Assembly (NCBI GenBank): GCA_934525325.1
Contig: CAKSZE010000036.1
Location: 1 to 17,219, forward strand
Reading direction: 5' to 3'
DNA: 17,219 bases
Source of the DNA: an uncultured Faecalibacterium sp.
Lineage (GTDB): Bacteria; Bacillota; Clostridia; Oscillospirales; Ruminococcaceae
The position numbers and the translations under genes are program-made. Of the stretch, positions 6,551-13,609 are shown piece after piece. Each line of letters opens with the position of its first letter. The stretch's first letter is position 1. Below the pieces are notes generated by a model that was given only the letters and a program-made list of their open reading frames with translations, was not told where the DNA came from and ran no database searches.

Positions 6551-6985
6551 ATGAACCCTACCATAGAGATCAGCTTCAAGACTGCGCAGGCCTACAATGC
6601 CATGTGCAAGCCGCTGTGTCAGGAGCTCAAGCTGCCCCAGACCGCCTTTGATATCCTGATGTTTTTAGCCAATAACCCGGACTGCACCACTGCCCGGGAT
6701 ATCGTGGAGATCCGCAAAATTAAGGCGAACCTTGTGTCGGTAAACGTGGATCGTCTGGTGCAGGAGGGGTATCTGGAGCGCCGCGCTGTGGCGGGCGACC
6801 GCCGCAAGACCCAGCTGCTGTGCACCGAAAAGGCGCAGCCGGTCATCGCACGGGGGCGCGAGGTGCAGGAGCGCTTTTTTGCCCGTCTGCTGCAAAACAC
6901 CGATGCCGCCACCCGGGAGGCGTTTTTCCGCACCATGGAGGTCATCGGGAAAAATCTGGACGAGATCCTGCTGCAATTCTCATGA
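6551..6985 (+). CDS. MarR-family winged-helix transcriptional regulator
   Basis: A 144-residue protein with MarR architecture: an N-terminal dimerisation helix (about 5-25), a winged helix-turn-helix at about 28-95 with recognition region KIKANLVSVNVDRLVQEGYLE and a wing containing the conserved DRR (83-85) followed by KTQLLCTEKA, and a C-terminal helical dimerisation segment. Such proteins bind DNA as dimers and usually repress nearby or their own genes. AAAGGAG (6538-6544) six bases before ATG fixes the start. It follows feoAB in the same direction behind a terminator, with its own consensus promoter. A role in iron, redox or drug response is possible but not shown by the sequence, and no obvious palindromic operator overlaps its promoter. 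Confidence 0.9.
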   Translation: MNPTIEISFKTAQAYNAMCKPLCQELKLPQTAFDILMFLANNPDCTTARDIVEIRKIKANLVSVNVDRLVQEGYLERRAVAGDRRKTQLLCTEKAQPVIARGREVQERFFARLLQNTDAATREAFFRTMEVIGKNLDEILLQFS

Positions 6986-6991
6986 TCTATA

Positions 6992-7030
6992 ACAAAAAAC
7001 AGCCAAGCCCGCAGGCTTGGCTGTTTTTGT
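6992..7030. terminator. Bidirectional terminator between marR and tig
   Basis: ACAAAAAACAGCCAAGCC (6992-7009) pairs with GGCTTGGCTGTTTTTGT (7014-7030). A runs on one side and T runs on the other serve the convergent genes on both strands. Confidence 0.92.
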
Positions 7031-7039
7031 ATCTTAAGC

Positions 7040-8344
7040 TTACTTGCTCTCTACCTTTTCCTCAATGGTGGAGTGGTCGATGACCCAATCGGCAGCCTTG
7101 CGGATGCCCTCGTTGCGGCGCAGGGCGGCAACGTCGGTGTTGGCCTTGATCTCCTCGACCGTCTTTTTGGTCTTTTCGGCGCGTTCAGCCAGCTGCTTGT
7201 CGATCTCCTCGTCGGTGGGCAGCAGGTTCTCCTGCTGTGCGATCTGCAGCAGTGCCATGCGGGCGCGGGTGTTCTTCTCTGCGGCGGTACGCACCTTGGC
7301 AGTAAAGCTCTCGCGGGTCTCATGGATCTGGCTCAGGTAGGTGTTCAGGCTCATGCGCTGCATCTGCAGCTGCTGCTGGATGACCTGCATCTGCTGCTGG
7401 TAGGCATTTTCCACCAGAATGCTGGGGATCTCGCCCTCGGCGGCATCCGCCAGCTGACCAAGGATCATGTCCTTGGCGTGGTTCAGCGCACCGCCGTGGC
7501 GGCCGTTGAACAGCTGCTGCTTCACGAAGGCGCGGTACTCCTCCATGGTCTCCTTGCCCATCTTCTTGGCAAAATCGCTGTTCAGGGCAGGCAGCTGACG
7601 CACGCACACGTCATGCAGTTTGATCTTGAACACGACAGGCTTGCCTGCCAGCTCCTTGTTGGGGTAGTTCTGGGGGAAGGTGACGTTGATCTCGAACTCG
7701 TCCCCTGCCTTGTGACCCAGAATGCCGTCCTCGAAACCGGGGATCATGCGGCCGCTGCCCAGCTGCACCGACTGGTCCTTTGCCGTGCCGCCCGCAAAGG
7801 CCACGCCGTCCAGAAGACCCTCAAAGTCCATGTGCACCACGTTGCCCTTTACAGCGGGGCCCTTGTGGGGCACCAGTTCTGCGGCGTAATTGCGGCGGCG
7901 CTCCAGCACCGTGTCGATCTCCTTGTCGGTCACCTCCGGGGTGACGCACTGGGAGGTAAAGCCGGTGGTCTTGGTCAGCGTCAGCTCGGGCTGCAGCGCC
8001 ACGGTGGCGGTAGCCACAAAGCCCTCGTCCTTCTTCACGCTTACCAGATCGTAGCTGGGATCATCTACCGGCGCAAAGCCGTGTTCTTTCAAAGCAGCCT
8101 CGTACAAAGCAGGCACATCCTGATCCATCAGGTCGTTGATGGCATCGTACCAGAAGGTGTGCTCGCCGCGGTCAGCCTCGATCTGTGCGCGGTCGGCCTC
8201 GCCCTTCTGGAAGCCCTTGATGGTATAAGTGGCGCGGGTGCGCTCATAGACCGCGTTGGAGGCGGCCTCCAGTTCCTCAGCCGTAGCGCTGAAGGTCATT
8301 TTGCAGACACTCTTTTCAGGAGTTTCCACGCTTACCAGTTTCAT
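7040..8344 (-). CDS. tig: Trigger factor, ribosome-associated chaperone and prolyl isomerase
   Basis: A 434-residue cytosolic chaperone that meets nascent chains at the ribosome exit. The N-terminal ribosome-binding domain (1-115) carries a degenerate signature, GFQKGEAD at 44-51, where most trigger factors have GFRxGKxP. An FKBP-type PPIase domain follows at about 165-247 (VHMDFEGLLDGVAFAGG, LGSGRMIPGFEDGILG, FPQNYPNKELAGKPVVF), then the helical C-terminal substrate cradle. The start is placed at 8344 because GGAGGG (8353-8358) lies eight bases upstream on this strand. A longer in-frame reading back to 8518 adds 58 residues unlike the family and runs through the promoter. It is divergent from sdaAB and convergent with marR. 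Confidence 0.94.
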   Translation of the reverse strand: MKLVSVETPEKSVCKMTFSATAEELEAASNAVYERTRATYTIKGFQKGEADRAQIEADRGEHTFWYDAINDLMDQDVPALYEAALKEHGFAPVDDPSYDLVSVKKDEGFVATATVALQPELTLTKTTGFTSQCVTPEVTDKEIDTVLERRRNYAAELVPHKGPAVKGNVVHMDFEGLLDGVAFAGGTAKDQSVQLGSGRMIPGFEDGILGHKAGDEFEINVTFPQNYPNKELAGKPVVFKIKLHDVCVRQLPALNSDFAKKMGKETMEEYRAFVKQQLFNGRHGGALNHAKDMILGQLADAAEGEIPSILVENAYQQQMQVIQQQLQMQRMSLNTYLSQIHETRESFTAKVRTAAEKNTRARMALLQIAQQENLLPTDEEIDKQLAERAEKTKKTVEEIKANTDVAALRRNEGIRKAADWVIDHSTIEEKVESK

Positions 8345-8444
8345 AGGATCTACCCTCCGTGTTGTTCCCTTGGCGGCGGGGCGGCACTGCAAAGGCAGCA
8401 GCCGGAACGCCATTTTGGGGACATTTTCAAACATTAGTAAAGTT

Positions 8445-8453
8445 ATTATAGCA
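8445..8453 (-). promoter_or_regulatory. Extended -10 promoter of tig
   Basis: On the minus strand TGC-TATAAT forms an extended -10 about 100 bases before the tig start codon. The -35 region is poor. Confidence 0.6.
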
Positions 8454-8471
8454 CAAGTGCAGCAAAAGCGG

Positions 8472-8477
8472 TATAAT
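8472..8477 (+). promoter_or_regulatory. Possible -10 box for sdaAB-sdaAA
   Basis: TATAAT on the plus strand, 124 bases before the sdaAB start, back to back with the tig promoter. No clear -35 is seen, so the assignment is weak. Confidence 0.35.
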
Positions 8478-8600
8478 AAACTTGATAAAAATGTGCCGTT
8501 TTGGCAATTTTTGTCCATTCAAGCAGGAAAAAAGCGCGTTTTGCGGCAGTAGCTGCCGCGCAAAAGTGGGAAACCCCTCAGGAAAGGAAGGCTGTCCCCT

Positions 8601-9281
8601 ATGCGATTATTTGATGTTCTGGGCCCGGTGATGATCGGACCCTCTTCCAGCCACACCGCCGGTGCGGCAAAGATCGGCTATACCGCACAAAAGCTTCTGG
8701 GCGAGGTTCCGGCGCAGGCAGACATCGGCCTGTACGGCAGCTTTGCCACCACCGGCAAGGGCCACGGCACTGACCGCGCCTTGGTGGCGGGGCTGCTGGG
8801 TCTGCGCCCGGACGACCCCCGCCTGCCGGACAGCTTTGCGCTGGCTGCGCAGCAGGGAATGCAGTTCAGCATCCACCCGGTAGAACTGCGCTCTGCCCAC
8901 CCCAACACCGCCGTGCTCACCCTGACCAGCCGCACCGGGCGGCAGCTCTCGCTCAAGGCGGCATCGGTGGGCGGTGGACGCATCCGCGTCACGGAAATTG
9001 ACGGCGTCCCGGCAGATTTCGGCGGGGACAGCAACACCCTCATCATCCACAACGAGGACACCCCCGGCTGCATTGCCGAGGTGACTATGGCGCTGGCGCT
9101 TCGGCGCATCAATATCGCGTCCATGCAGGTGTTCCGCGCCGCCGCGGGCGGCTATGCGGTGATGGTGCTGGAGTGCGACTCCCACATCCCCCACGCGCTG
9201 GAGCGGCAGCTGGCGGTAATGCCGGGCTTGCTGAAGGTGACCTGCCTGAACGTGGACGAGCCGGAAGAAACGGAGGAATGA
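8601..9281 (+). CDS. sdaAB: L-serine dehydratase, iron-sulfur-dependent, beta subunit
   Basis: A 226-residue subunit of the Fe-S L-serine dehydratase, which converts L-serine to pyruvate and ammonia in the cytosol. The N-terminal signature GPSSSHTAGA (13-22) and the GTDRALVAGLLGL stretch (56-68) identify the beta domain. A C-terminal ACT domain occupies about residues 147-220 (TLIIHNEDTPGCIAEV, INIASMQVFRAAAGGYAVMVLE). In related enzymes this kind of domain is regulatory. GGAAAGGAAGG (8581-8591) precedes ATG by nine bases. sdaAA begins three bases after its stop, so the two subunits are co-transcribed and probably translationally coupled. The two-gene arrangement is typical of Bacillus/Clostridium-type enzymes, whereas E. 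coli has a single fused chain. Confidence 0.95.
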   Translation: MRLFDVLGPVMIGPSSSHTAGAAKIGYTAQKLLGEVPAQADIGLYGSFATTGKGHGTDRALVAGLLGLRPDDPRLPDSFALAAQQGMQFSIHPVELRSAHPNTAVLTLTSRTGRQLSLKAASVGGGRIRVTEIDGVPADFGGDSNTLIIHNEDTPGCIAEVTMALALRRINIASMQVFRAAAGGYAVMVLECDSHIPHALERQLAVMPGLLKVTCLNVDEPEETEE

Positions 9282-9284
9282 GCC

Positions 9285-10160
9285 ATGGCATTTTTGTCCT
9301 GTGAAGAGATGCTGGCTGCCGCCCGCAGCCAGAAAATTTCGCTGGCAGAAGCGGTGCTGCGCAGCGATCTGGAAGAGAGCCGCCTGACCGAGGCGCACAG
9401 CCGCGCCGCCATGCGGCATTTGTGGCAGGTAATGCAGGCCACCAGTCAGGAATACGACCCCGCACAGCGCAGCCGCAGCGGCCTTTCCGGCGGCGATGCC
9501 GCCAAGGTGGAGCAGGCGTGGCAGCAGGGGCGCTTGCTGGGCGATGATTATCTGGCAGCCGTCACGGCAGAAGCCCTAAAGACCGCCGAGTGCAACGCCT
9601 GCATGAAGCGCATCGTAGCCGCGCCCACGGCGGGCAGCTGCGGGGTGCTGCCGGCGGTGCTGCTGCCGCTGGCCCGCGCCGGACAGGCAGACGAGGACGC
9701 CGTCTGCGATGCGCTGTATGTGGCGGCAGGCTTCGGGCAGGTCATCGCCGCCCGCGCCACGCTGGCGGGCGCAGAGGGCGGCTGTCAGGCCGAGGTAGGC
9801 GCTGCCAGCGCCATGGCCGCCGCCGCCCTGTGTAACCTGAAGGGCGGCACCCCGGAGCAGTGCGCCGCCGCCGCCGCCATGGCACTGGGCAACCTGCTGG
9901 GGCTGGTCTGCGACCCTGTGGCGGGTCTGGTGGAAGTGCCCTGCATCAAGCGCAACGTGGTGGGCGCGGTGAACGCGGTCTCCTGCGCCAATATGGCGCT
10001 GGCTGGGGTGGACTACGCCATCCCCTGCGACGAGGTCATCGACGCCATGGGGCGCGTGGGAAGTCTGCTCTCCCCCGACCTGCGTGAGACCGGTCAGGGC
10101 GGCCTTGCCGCCACCCCCACCGGCGTAAAAATTGCCCGTCAGCTGGCGCAGGAGGACTGA
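9285..10160 (+). CDS. sdaAA: L-serine dehydratase, iron-sulfur-dependent, alpha subunit
   Basis: The 291-residue catalytic subunit that carries the oxygen-sensitive [4Fe-4S] cluster and, with SdaAB, deaminates L-serine to pyruvate. Family motifs are CNACMKRIVAAPTAGSCGVLP (103-123), GGCQAEVGAASAMAAAAL (165-182), CDPVAGLVEVPCIKRN (209-224) and NAVSCANMALAG (230-241). Cysteines C167, C209 and C220 are the likely cluster ligands by analogy; this was not tested. The length is normal. GGAGGA (9272-9277), inside the end of sdaAB, serves as ribosome site. A weak hairpin follows the stop. Confidence 0.95.
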   Translation: MAFLSCEEMLAAARSQKISLAEAVLRSDLEESRLTEAHSRAAMRHLWQVMQATSQEYDPAQRSRSGLSGGDAAKVEQAWQQGRLLGDDYLAAVTAEALKTAECNACMKRIVAAPTAGSCGVLPAVLLPLARAGQADEDAVCDALYVAAGFGQVIAARATLAGAEGGCQAEVGAASAMAAAALCNLKGGTPEQCAAAAAMALGNLLGLVCDPVAGLVEVPCIKRNVVGAVNAVSCANMALAGVDYAIPCDEVIDAMGRVGSLLSPDLRETGQGGLAATPTGVKIARQLAQED

Positions 10161-10162
10161 GC

Positions 10163-10185
10163 CGGAGCGTTGCCCCGGATTTTAT
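10163..10185 (+). terminator. Weak terminator-like hairpin after sdaAA
   Basis: CCGGAGC and GCCCCGG pair around GTT with one mismatch, followed by ATTTTA. The stem is short and the T run brief. Confidence 0.4.
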
Positions 10186-10324
10186 GAGAAACCGGATGCC
10201 CACCCGCATATAGGCGCAAGGCGTGCAGGAGGTTCTGCCCCTCTCTTATAGACAGACTGCACAGGAAAAACCAATAGTTTTGTGCATCTGCACCTGCCGT
10301 ATCCTCCGCCCGGCGGCTGCGAAC
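10186..10324. other. Intergenic stretch between sdaAA and tRNA-Arg, no gene seen
   Basis: No reading frame with a ribosome site. TGCAC...GTGCA enclosing AAAAC/GTTTT (about 10258-10285) can fold, and several GC-rich short dyads follow. Nothing here matches an RNA family I can name. Confidence 0.4.
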
Positions 10325-10345
10325 CGGCTGTAAAAGCCGCTTTTT
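10325..10345 (+). terminator. Candidate intrinsic terminator upstream of tRNA-Arg
   Basis: CGGCT-GTAAA-AGCCG followed by CTTTTT. The short stem with a good T run may end readthrough from sdaAB-sdaAA or an unrecognised small RNA. Confidence 0.5.
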
Positions 10346-10440
10346 GCGCCGGGACGGAAGAAGGTTTACAGAAAAAACGCAGTAAAATCAAAGAAAAGAC
10401 GTTCTTTTTCGAAAAATATAAAAATATTTTAAAAAAGCTG

Positions 10441-10469
10441 TTGACAAACCCCGCCCTTCGTGATAAAAT
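10441..10469 (+). promoter_or_regulatory. Promoter of tRNA-Arg
   Basis: TTGACA (10441-10446), 17-base spacer, TAAAAT (10464-10469) preceded by TG-A, so it is also an extended -10. The tRNA begins 26 bases after the -10. Confidence 0.85.
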
Positions 10470-10494
10470 ACATCATGTTCCGAACGGAACGTAT

Positions 10495-10571
10495 GCGTTG
10501 GTAGCTCAGCTGGATAGAGTGACTGACTACGAATCAGTAGGCCGGGGGTTCGAGTCCCTTCCATCGCACCA
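10495..10571 (+). tRNA. tRNA-Arg (anticodon ACG), integration site of the mobile element
   Basis: The cloverleaf is complete. It comprises acceptor GCGTTGG (10495-10501), D stem GCTC/GAGT, anticodon stem ACTGA/TCAGT with loop CTACGAA (anticodon ACG at 10529-10531), a five-base variable loop, T stem GGGGG/CCCTT with loop TTCGAGT, 3' acceptor strand CCATCGC, discriminator A and encoded CCA. Pair 4-69 is T opposite T, and two T-stem pairs are G-U. All three weak positions involve bases in the last 12 of the stems. The integrase gene lies just beyond the 3' end in opposite orientation, the usual layout for integration into a tRNA 3' end. Confidence 0.95.
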
Positions 10572-10577
10572 GAAAAT

Positions 10578-10609
10578 GCCGTGAAATCGAAAGATTTCAT
10601 GGCTTTTTT
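10578..10609 (+). terminator. Intrinsic terminator after tRNA-Arg
   Basis: GCCGTGAAATC pairs with GATTTCATGGC (one wobble) around GAAA, followed by TTTTTT. If recombination occurs within the tRNA 3' end, this terminator belongs to the inserted element. Confidence 0.9.
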
Positions 10610-10626
10610 GTTTTGTAAGCCATGGG

Positions 10627-10655
10627 TGCACGGTTTCTGCACGGTTTTTGCACGG
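10627..10655. repeat. Three phased TGCACGG direct repeats, candidate integrase arm sites
   Basis: TGCACGG starts at 10627, 10638 and 10649, each separated by exactly 11 bases (about one helical turn). The first two are followed by TTT. They lie between the tRNA and the integrase gene, where attachment-site arm sites are expected. Function is inferred from position and phasing. Confidence 0.5.
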
Positions 10656-10682
10656 TCGGTGTTATCCATGTCCGATGATGTA

Positions 10683-10718
10683 GGGCGCTGTATTGCATTG
10701 CAATCAGTGCCCTTTTTT
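10683..10718 (+). terminator. Plus-strand terminator facing the integrase gene
   Basis: GGGCGCTG pairs with CAGTGCCC (one mismatch), inside which ATTGC-ATT-GCAAT forms a perfect inner stem. TTTTTT follows at 10713-10718. It would stop transcription from the tRNA side before it runs antisense into the integrase. Confidence 0.8.
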
Positions 10719-10721
10719 GCA

Positions 10722-12110
10722 TCAGGTGAGCAGTGCCAGGCGGAGCTTTGCCTTCATTTCCGGGTCGGCATCCTTGAGCAATTCCAGCAGAGCCGTCATG
10801 GAGATGGTGGGTTCGCCTGCGGCGGGTACAGCCTGCGGGCTGGGGGTGTCGGGCTTGGCATAGAAGCCGCTTTCAAACTTCTTGCCCAGCTCCACACGGG
10901 AGGACTGCTGGATATGGGCGTAGGTGTTCACCAGCATATCCGCACTGGCGTGACCGGTGGTCCCCTGCACCGCCTTGATGTCACCGCCGGAGATCATCAA
11001 CTGGTAGGTGGCACTGGAATGCCGCAGACCGTGAAAGACGATGCGGGGAAACTCCGGGTGTGCGTCCTGCCATTTCAGGAACTTCTTGCGGATGAGCACC
11101 GGCTCCACCGCCAGACCGTTGGGGAGCCGCAGCAGCATCCCGCTGTTGCGGTACCGCTCCGGGTCGAGGGCTTCTTCCCTTTTCAAGCGTTCCAGCCACT
11201 GCTTCAGTTCCTCCCGCAGGGCGGCGGTCATAAAGATGGTGCGGCAGGAGGCTTCCGTCTTGGTGTCCTTCAGGATGAGGGAGGTCTTGCTGCCCTCCAG
11301 CTTGTCCGGGAAGATGCGGAGGATGCAGCCCTTGTCCACCTGCGCCAGCGTGTCCTTCTGCACCCGCTGCATGGAACGGTTGACGGTGAAGGTGCCCATG
11401 CCGTTGGCGGCATCAAAGTCGATGTCCTCCGGGGTCAGACCTGCCACCTCCCCTTCCCGCAGCGCACCCACCAGCGTCAGGTGCACCGCCAGATGGAGGA
11501 TGGGGTCCTCCATGCTGTCCAGCGCTGCCCGCATCTCCTCCACCTCCCAGATGCTGCGCTCTTGGGTGGTCTTTTTGGGCGCTTCCACCGGGACAGGGCT
11601 TTTGATGAGGATGCCCCACTCCACCGCCAGCAGAAAGGAATTGTGCAGCAGCTGGTGGACCTCATGGAGGGTGGTGCCGGAAAGGGTGCGCTTCTGCTGC
11701 TTGGGCGAGAGGTCTCGCCGCTTGCCGCCCACATACTGTCCGCAGGGGGTCTTGCTCAGGGTGTCGTACAGGGCTTCGATGTGGTAAGGCCGCAGTTTCT
11801 GCATCTGCATTTCCCCGATATAAGGGATGATGAGGTTCTGGATAAGGGCCAGATTGGACTGGTAGGTCTTGGGTGCCCACTTGTGCTTGCTGCACTGCTT
11901 GGGCAGCCAGTCCATCAGGAACTCTGCCACCGTCACCGTGGACGGGATCAGGAAGTTGCCGGTCGCCAGCTCATGCTCGATCTGCTTCTGGCGTTTCACC
12001 GCCTCCTCTTTGGTGGGAAAGCTCTCCCATTTGTCGCAGCTCTTGCCGTGCTCGTCCTGATAGGTGTAGCGGACACTGTAAGAGCTGCCGCGTTTCGTGA
12101 TATATGCCAT
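10722..12110 (-). CDS. int: Site-specific tyrosine recombinase (integrase)
   Basis: A 462-residue tyrosine integrase of the type found on Gram-positive integrative elements, catalysing integration into and excision from the tRNA site. An N-terminal arm-binding-like region (about 1-50, ITKRGSSYSVRYTYQDEHGK) is followed by a SAM-like core-binding domain (about 60-165) and the catalytic domain. Visible active-site residues are R218 in GALREGE, a lysine in the beta-hairpin region near 282-284, H360 and R363 in HGLRH, H387 in TGH and nucleophile Y397 in NTYAHI. AAGGAGG lies seven bases before ATG. It is the last gene of the minus-strand element operon, directly after the HTH excisionase-like gene (15-base gap), and ends 150 bases from the tRNA. 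Confidence 0.95.
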   Translation of the reverse strand: MAYITKRGSSYSVRYTYQDEHGKSCDKWESFPTKEEAVKRQKQIEHELATGNFLIPSTVTVAEFLMDWLPKQCSKHKWAPKTYQSNLALIQNLIIPYIGEMQMQKLRPYHIEALYDTLSKTPCGQYVGGKRRDLSPKQQKRTLSGTTLHEVHQLLHNSFLLAVEWGILIKSPVPVEAPKKTTQERSIWEVEEMRAALDSMEDPILHLAVHLTLVGALREGEVAGLTPEDIDFDAANGMGTFTVNRSMQRVQKDTLAQVDKGCILRIFPDKLEGSKTSLILKDTKTEASCRTIFMTAALREELKQWLERLKREEALDPERYRNSGMLLRLPNGLAVEPVLIRKKFLKWQDAHPEFPRIVFHGLRHSSATYQLMISGGDIKAVQGTTGHASADMLVNTYAHIQQSSRVELGKKFESGFYAKPDTPSPQAVPAAGEPTISMTALLELLKDADPEMKAKLRLALLT

Positions 12111-12125
12111 AGATTTGCCTCCTTA

Positions 12126-12431
12126 TCAAGCTGCCCGGTAGAGCCACGCATCGAAGCTGTCTTTCGGGATGCGGATGCTTCCGCCTGCCCGCAGGACACG
12201 GAATTCGGTGGTGCTGTTGCACAGGTTGTAGGCGGCACGCTGGCTGATGGCCAGCATCTGTGCGACCTCCTTCACCGTGTACACCAGCTTTGTGGTCTCA
12301 GGGCTGTTGGTCGGAGACTTGACGGCATTGGTTCGAGTGACCACCTCCATTGTAGCCGGATCAGAGTCCGACTGCAAGAACTTTTTCGTATAATCCAAAG
12401 ATTTCACATTCTCGTACATTTTATTACACAT
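12126..12431 (-). CDS. Excisionase-like helix-turn-helix protein
   Basis: A 101-residue protein whose C-terminal half (about 50-97) is a MerR/excisionase-type helix-turn-helix: VYTVKEVAQMLAISQRAAYNL, then a wing FRVLRAGGSIRIPKDSFDAWL. Small proteins of this kind, next to an integrase, steer recombination toward excision and bind near attachment sites. The N-terminal 45 residues are polar and probably unstructured. The start at 12431 is chosen over an in-frame ATG at 12437 because AAGGAG lies eight bases upstream of the former and only two from the latter. It sits 12 bases after the relaxase stop and 15 before the integrase start, within one operon. It could alternatively be a local transcription regulator. 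Confidence 0.8.
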   Translation of the reverse strand: MCNKMYENVKSLDYTKKFLQSDSDPATMEVVTRTNAVKSPTNSPETTKLVYTVKEVAQMLAISQRAAYNLCNSTTEFRVLRAGGSIRIPKDSFDAWLYRAA

Positions 12432-12443
12432 AGGCATTGCTCC

Positions 12444-13418
12444 TTACTTATCGTGGCGCATCGCAGGCTCCTGCGTGCGGTTCTCATAGAATCGAATGAC
12501 CTCCGGCGGGATGCTGTCCAGCGTTTTCAGGGCGGCTTCATAGTCCTGCCGCAGCTTGGTATCCTCCAGACGCTTCAAGACGCTCCCTTCCTTCGCTTTG
12601 TCCAGCGAGGCAGAGAGCGTCCTGTTCTTCTCTTTTAACTTTTCATTTTCGGCGGCGGTCTTGGTGAAGGCTACGTTGTACTTTCGCAGCTGGTCCTTCA
12701 TCCGTGCTACGTTGGGGATATAGCTGTCCAGTACCTTGCTGATCTCTGCCGCACGGCTCTTGCCGTTGAAGGGAGTGATGCCCACCAGAAGGGCATCCAG
12801 TTGCTCCTTCTGCTTGATCAGCTGGGTCATCTCCTTGAAGATGCGGGGCGGGATGTGCTCCCGCCCGGTCTGGCTGGCGCTTTCGCCCCGTTCCAGTTCC
12901 GGGTACTGCTTGACCATGTGCTGCCAGAACTCGTCCTGCCACTTCACAAGGTTTTTGCGGTTGCCGATGATCTCCTTGGCGCTCAGCCGTCCGTCAGGGG
13001 TCAGGGGCACAAAGCAGAGGTGCAGGTGGGGCGTTTTCTCGTCCATGTGGACAACGGCAGAGAGAAAGGTATCCGGGCGCTGTCTGCCCTCTAAAAATTT
13101 CAGGGCGTACGCAAAGTACGCCTTGATTTCGCTGTGCGTCTTGCCTTTGAAAAACTCCGGGCTGGCGGTGACGAGTGCCTCCACCACTCGCACGCTGTCC
13201 TTGCGGACACGGCAGTGGGCGGCGGCTATCATGCGGTCGGCTTCTTCCCGGTACCTGCCCTGCGGCTGCACCAGATGGAGGTTGTAGCGGCTCCGGTTCG
13301 TGTTGATATCCGGGTTGCTGGCGTACTGCTCCTTGGTGCGCTCGTTGTGGGCTTCGATGGGGCTGATGGCAGGCCCCTTGTATTTTTTGAACCTTAAAAT
13401 GCCGTATTGGGCTTTCAT
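12444..13418 (-). CDS. MobV-family relaxase (Pre/Mob plasmid recombination protein)
   Basis: A 324-residue mobilization protein expected to nick one strand at an origin of transfer and lead it into a recipient through a conjugation machine supplied by another element. The N-terminal relaxase domain shows motif I with HNERTKE (24-30), NRSRYNLHL (41-49), and the metal-binding motif III HMDEKTPHLHL (124-134), followed by FVPLTPDGRLSAKEIIG. The C-terminal part (about 240-310) is rich in Lys, Glu and Leu and probably coiled coil. It is somewhat shorter than many MobV proteins. AAGGAG is eight bases from ATG. No type IV secretion genes are seen here, so the element is mobilizable rather than self-conjugative as far as the window shows. 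Confidence 0.9.
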   Translation of the reverse strand: MKAQYGILRFKKYKGPAISPIEAHNERTKEQYASNPDINTNRSRYNLHLVQPQGRYREEADRMIAAAHCRVRKDSVRVVEALVTASPEFFKGKTHSEIKAYFAYALKFLEGRQRPDTFLSAVVHMDEKTPHLHLCFVPLTPDGRLSAKEIIGNRKNLVKWQDEFWQHMVKQYPELERGESASQTGREHIPPRIFKEMTQLIKQKEQLDALLVGITPFNGKSRAAEISKVLDSYIPNVARMKDQLRKYNVAFTKTAAENEKLKEKNRTLSASLDKAKEGSVLKRLEDTKLRQDYEAALKTLDSIPPEVIRFYENRTQEPAMRHDK

Positions 13419-13440
13419 AGATCACGCTCCTTCTTGGGGT

Positions 13441-13581
13441 GTACAAAAAATCTGTACGGACTTCAAATAACCTGTACGGTTCGTACGGTGTACGGAAACA
13501 TGAAATATAAACGATAACACGTTTTAATTTACTTCAATTTGCCGTACGGGTTCGTACGAGTACAGACCGTACAGGTTGTAC
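13441..13581. other. Iteron-like GTAC array with AT-rich core; candidate ori and/or oriT
   Basis: Ten GTAC cores start at 13441, 13454, 13474, 13483, 13490, 13544, 13554, 13560, 13569 and 13578, most within GTACGG or CGTACG contexts. They form two clusters of five around an AT-rich stretch (13496-13543). The blocks 13474-13495 and 13544-13565 are near direct repeats. An AAACG-ATAACA-CGTTT dyad lies at 13509-13524. The array sits between the helicase and relaxase genes, so it may be the replication origin bound by the replication proteins, the transfer origin, a regulator site, or a combination. Confidence 0.6.
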
Positions 13582-13609
13582 GAACTTCTTCCGTGAAAAA
13601 ATGCACTTT

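Noticed and set aside
7073..8437. 454-codon plus-strand frame opposite tig
   Set aside because: Antisense to trigger factor; Leu/His/Gly-rich with no motif.
10581..12638. 685-codon plus-strand open frame over the integrase and HTH genes
   Set aside because: It is antisense to well-supported genes with conserved motifs, begins in the tRNA terminator, and its product resembles no family.
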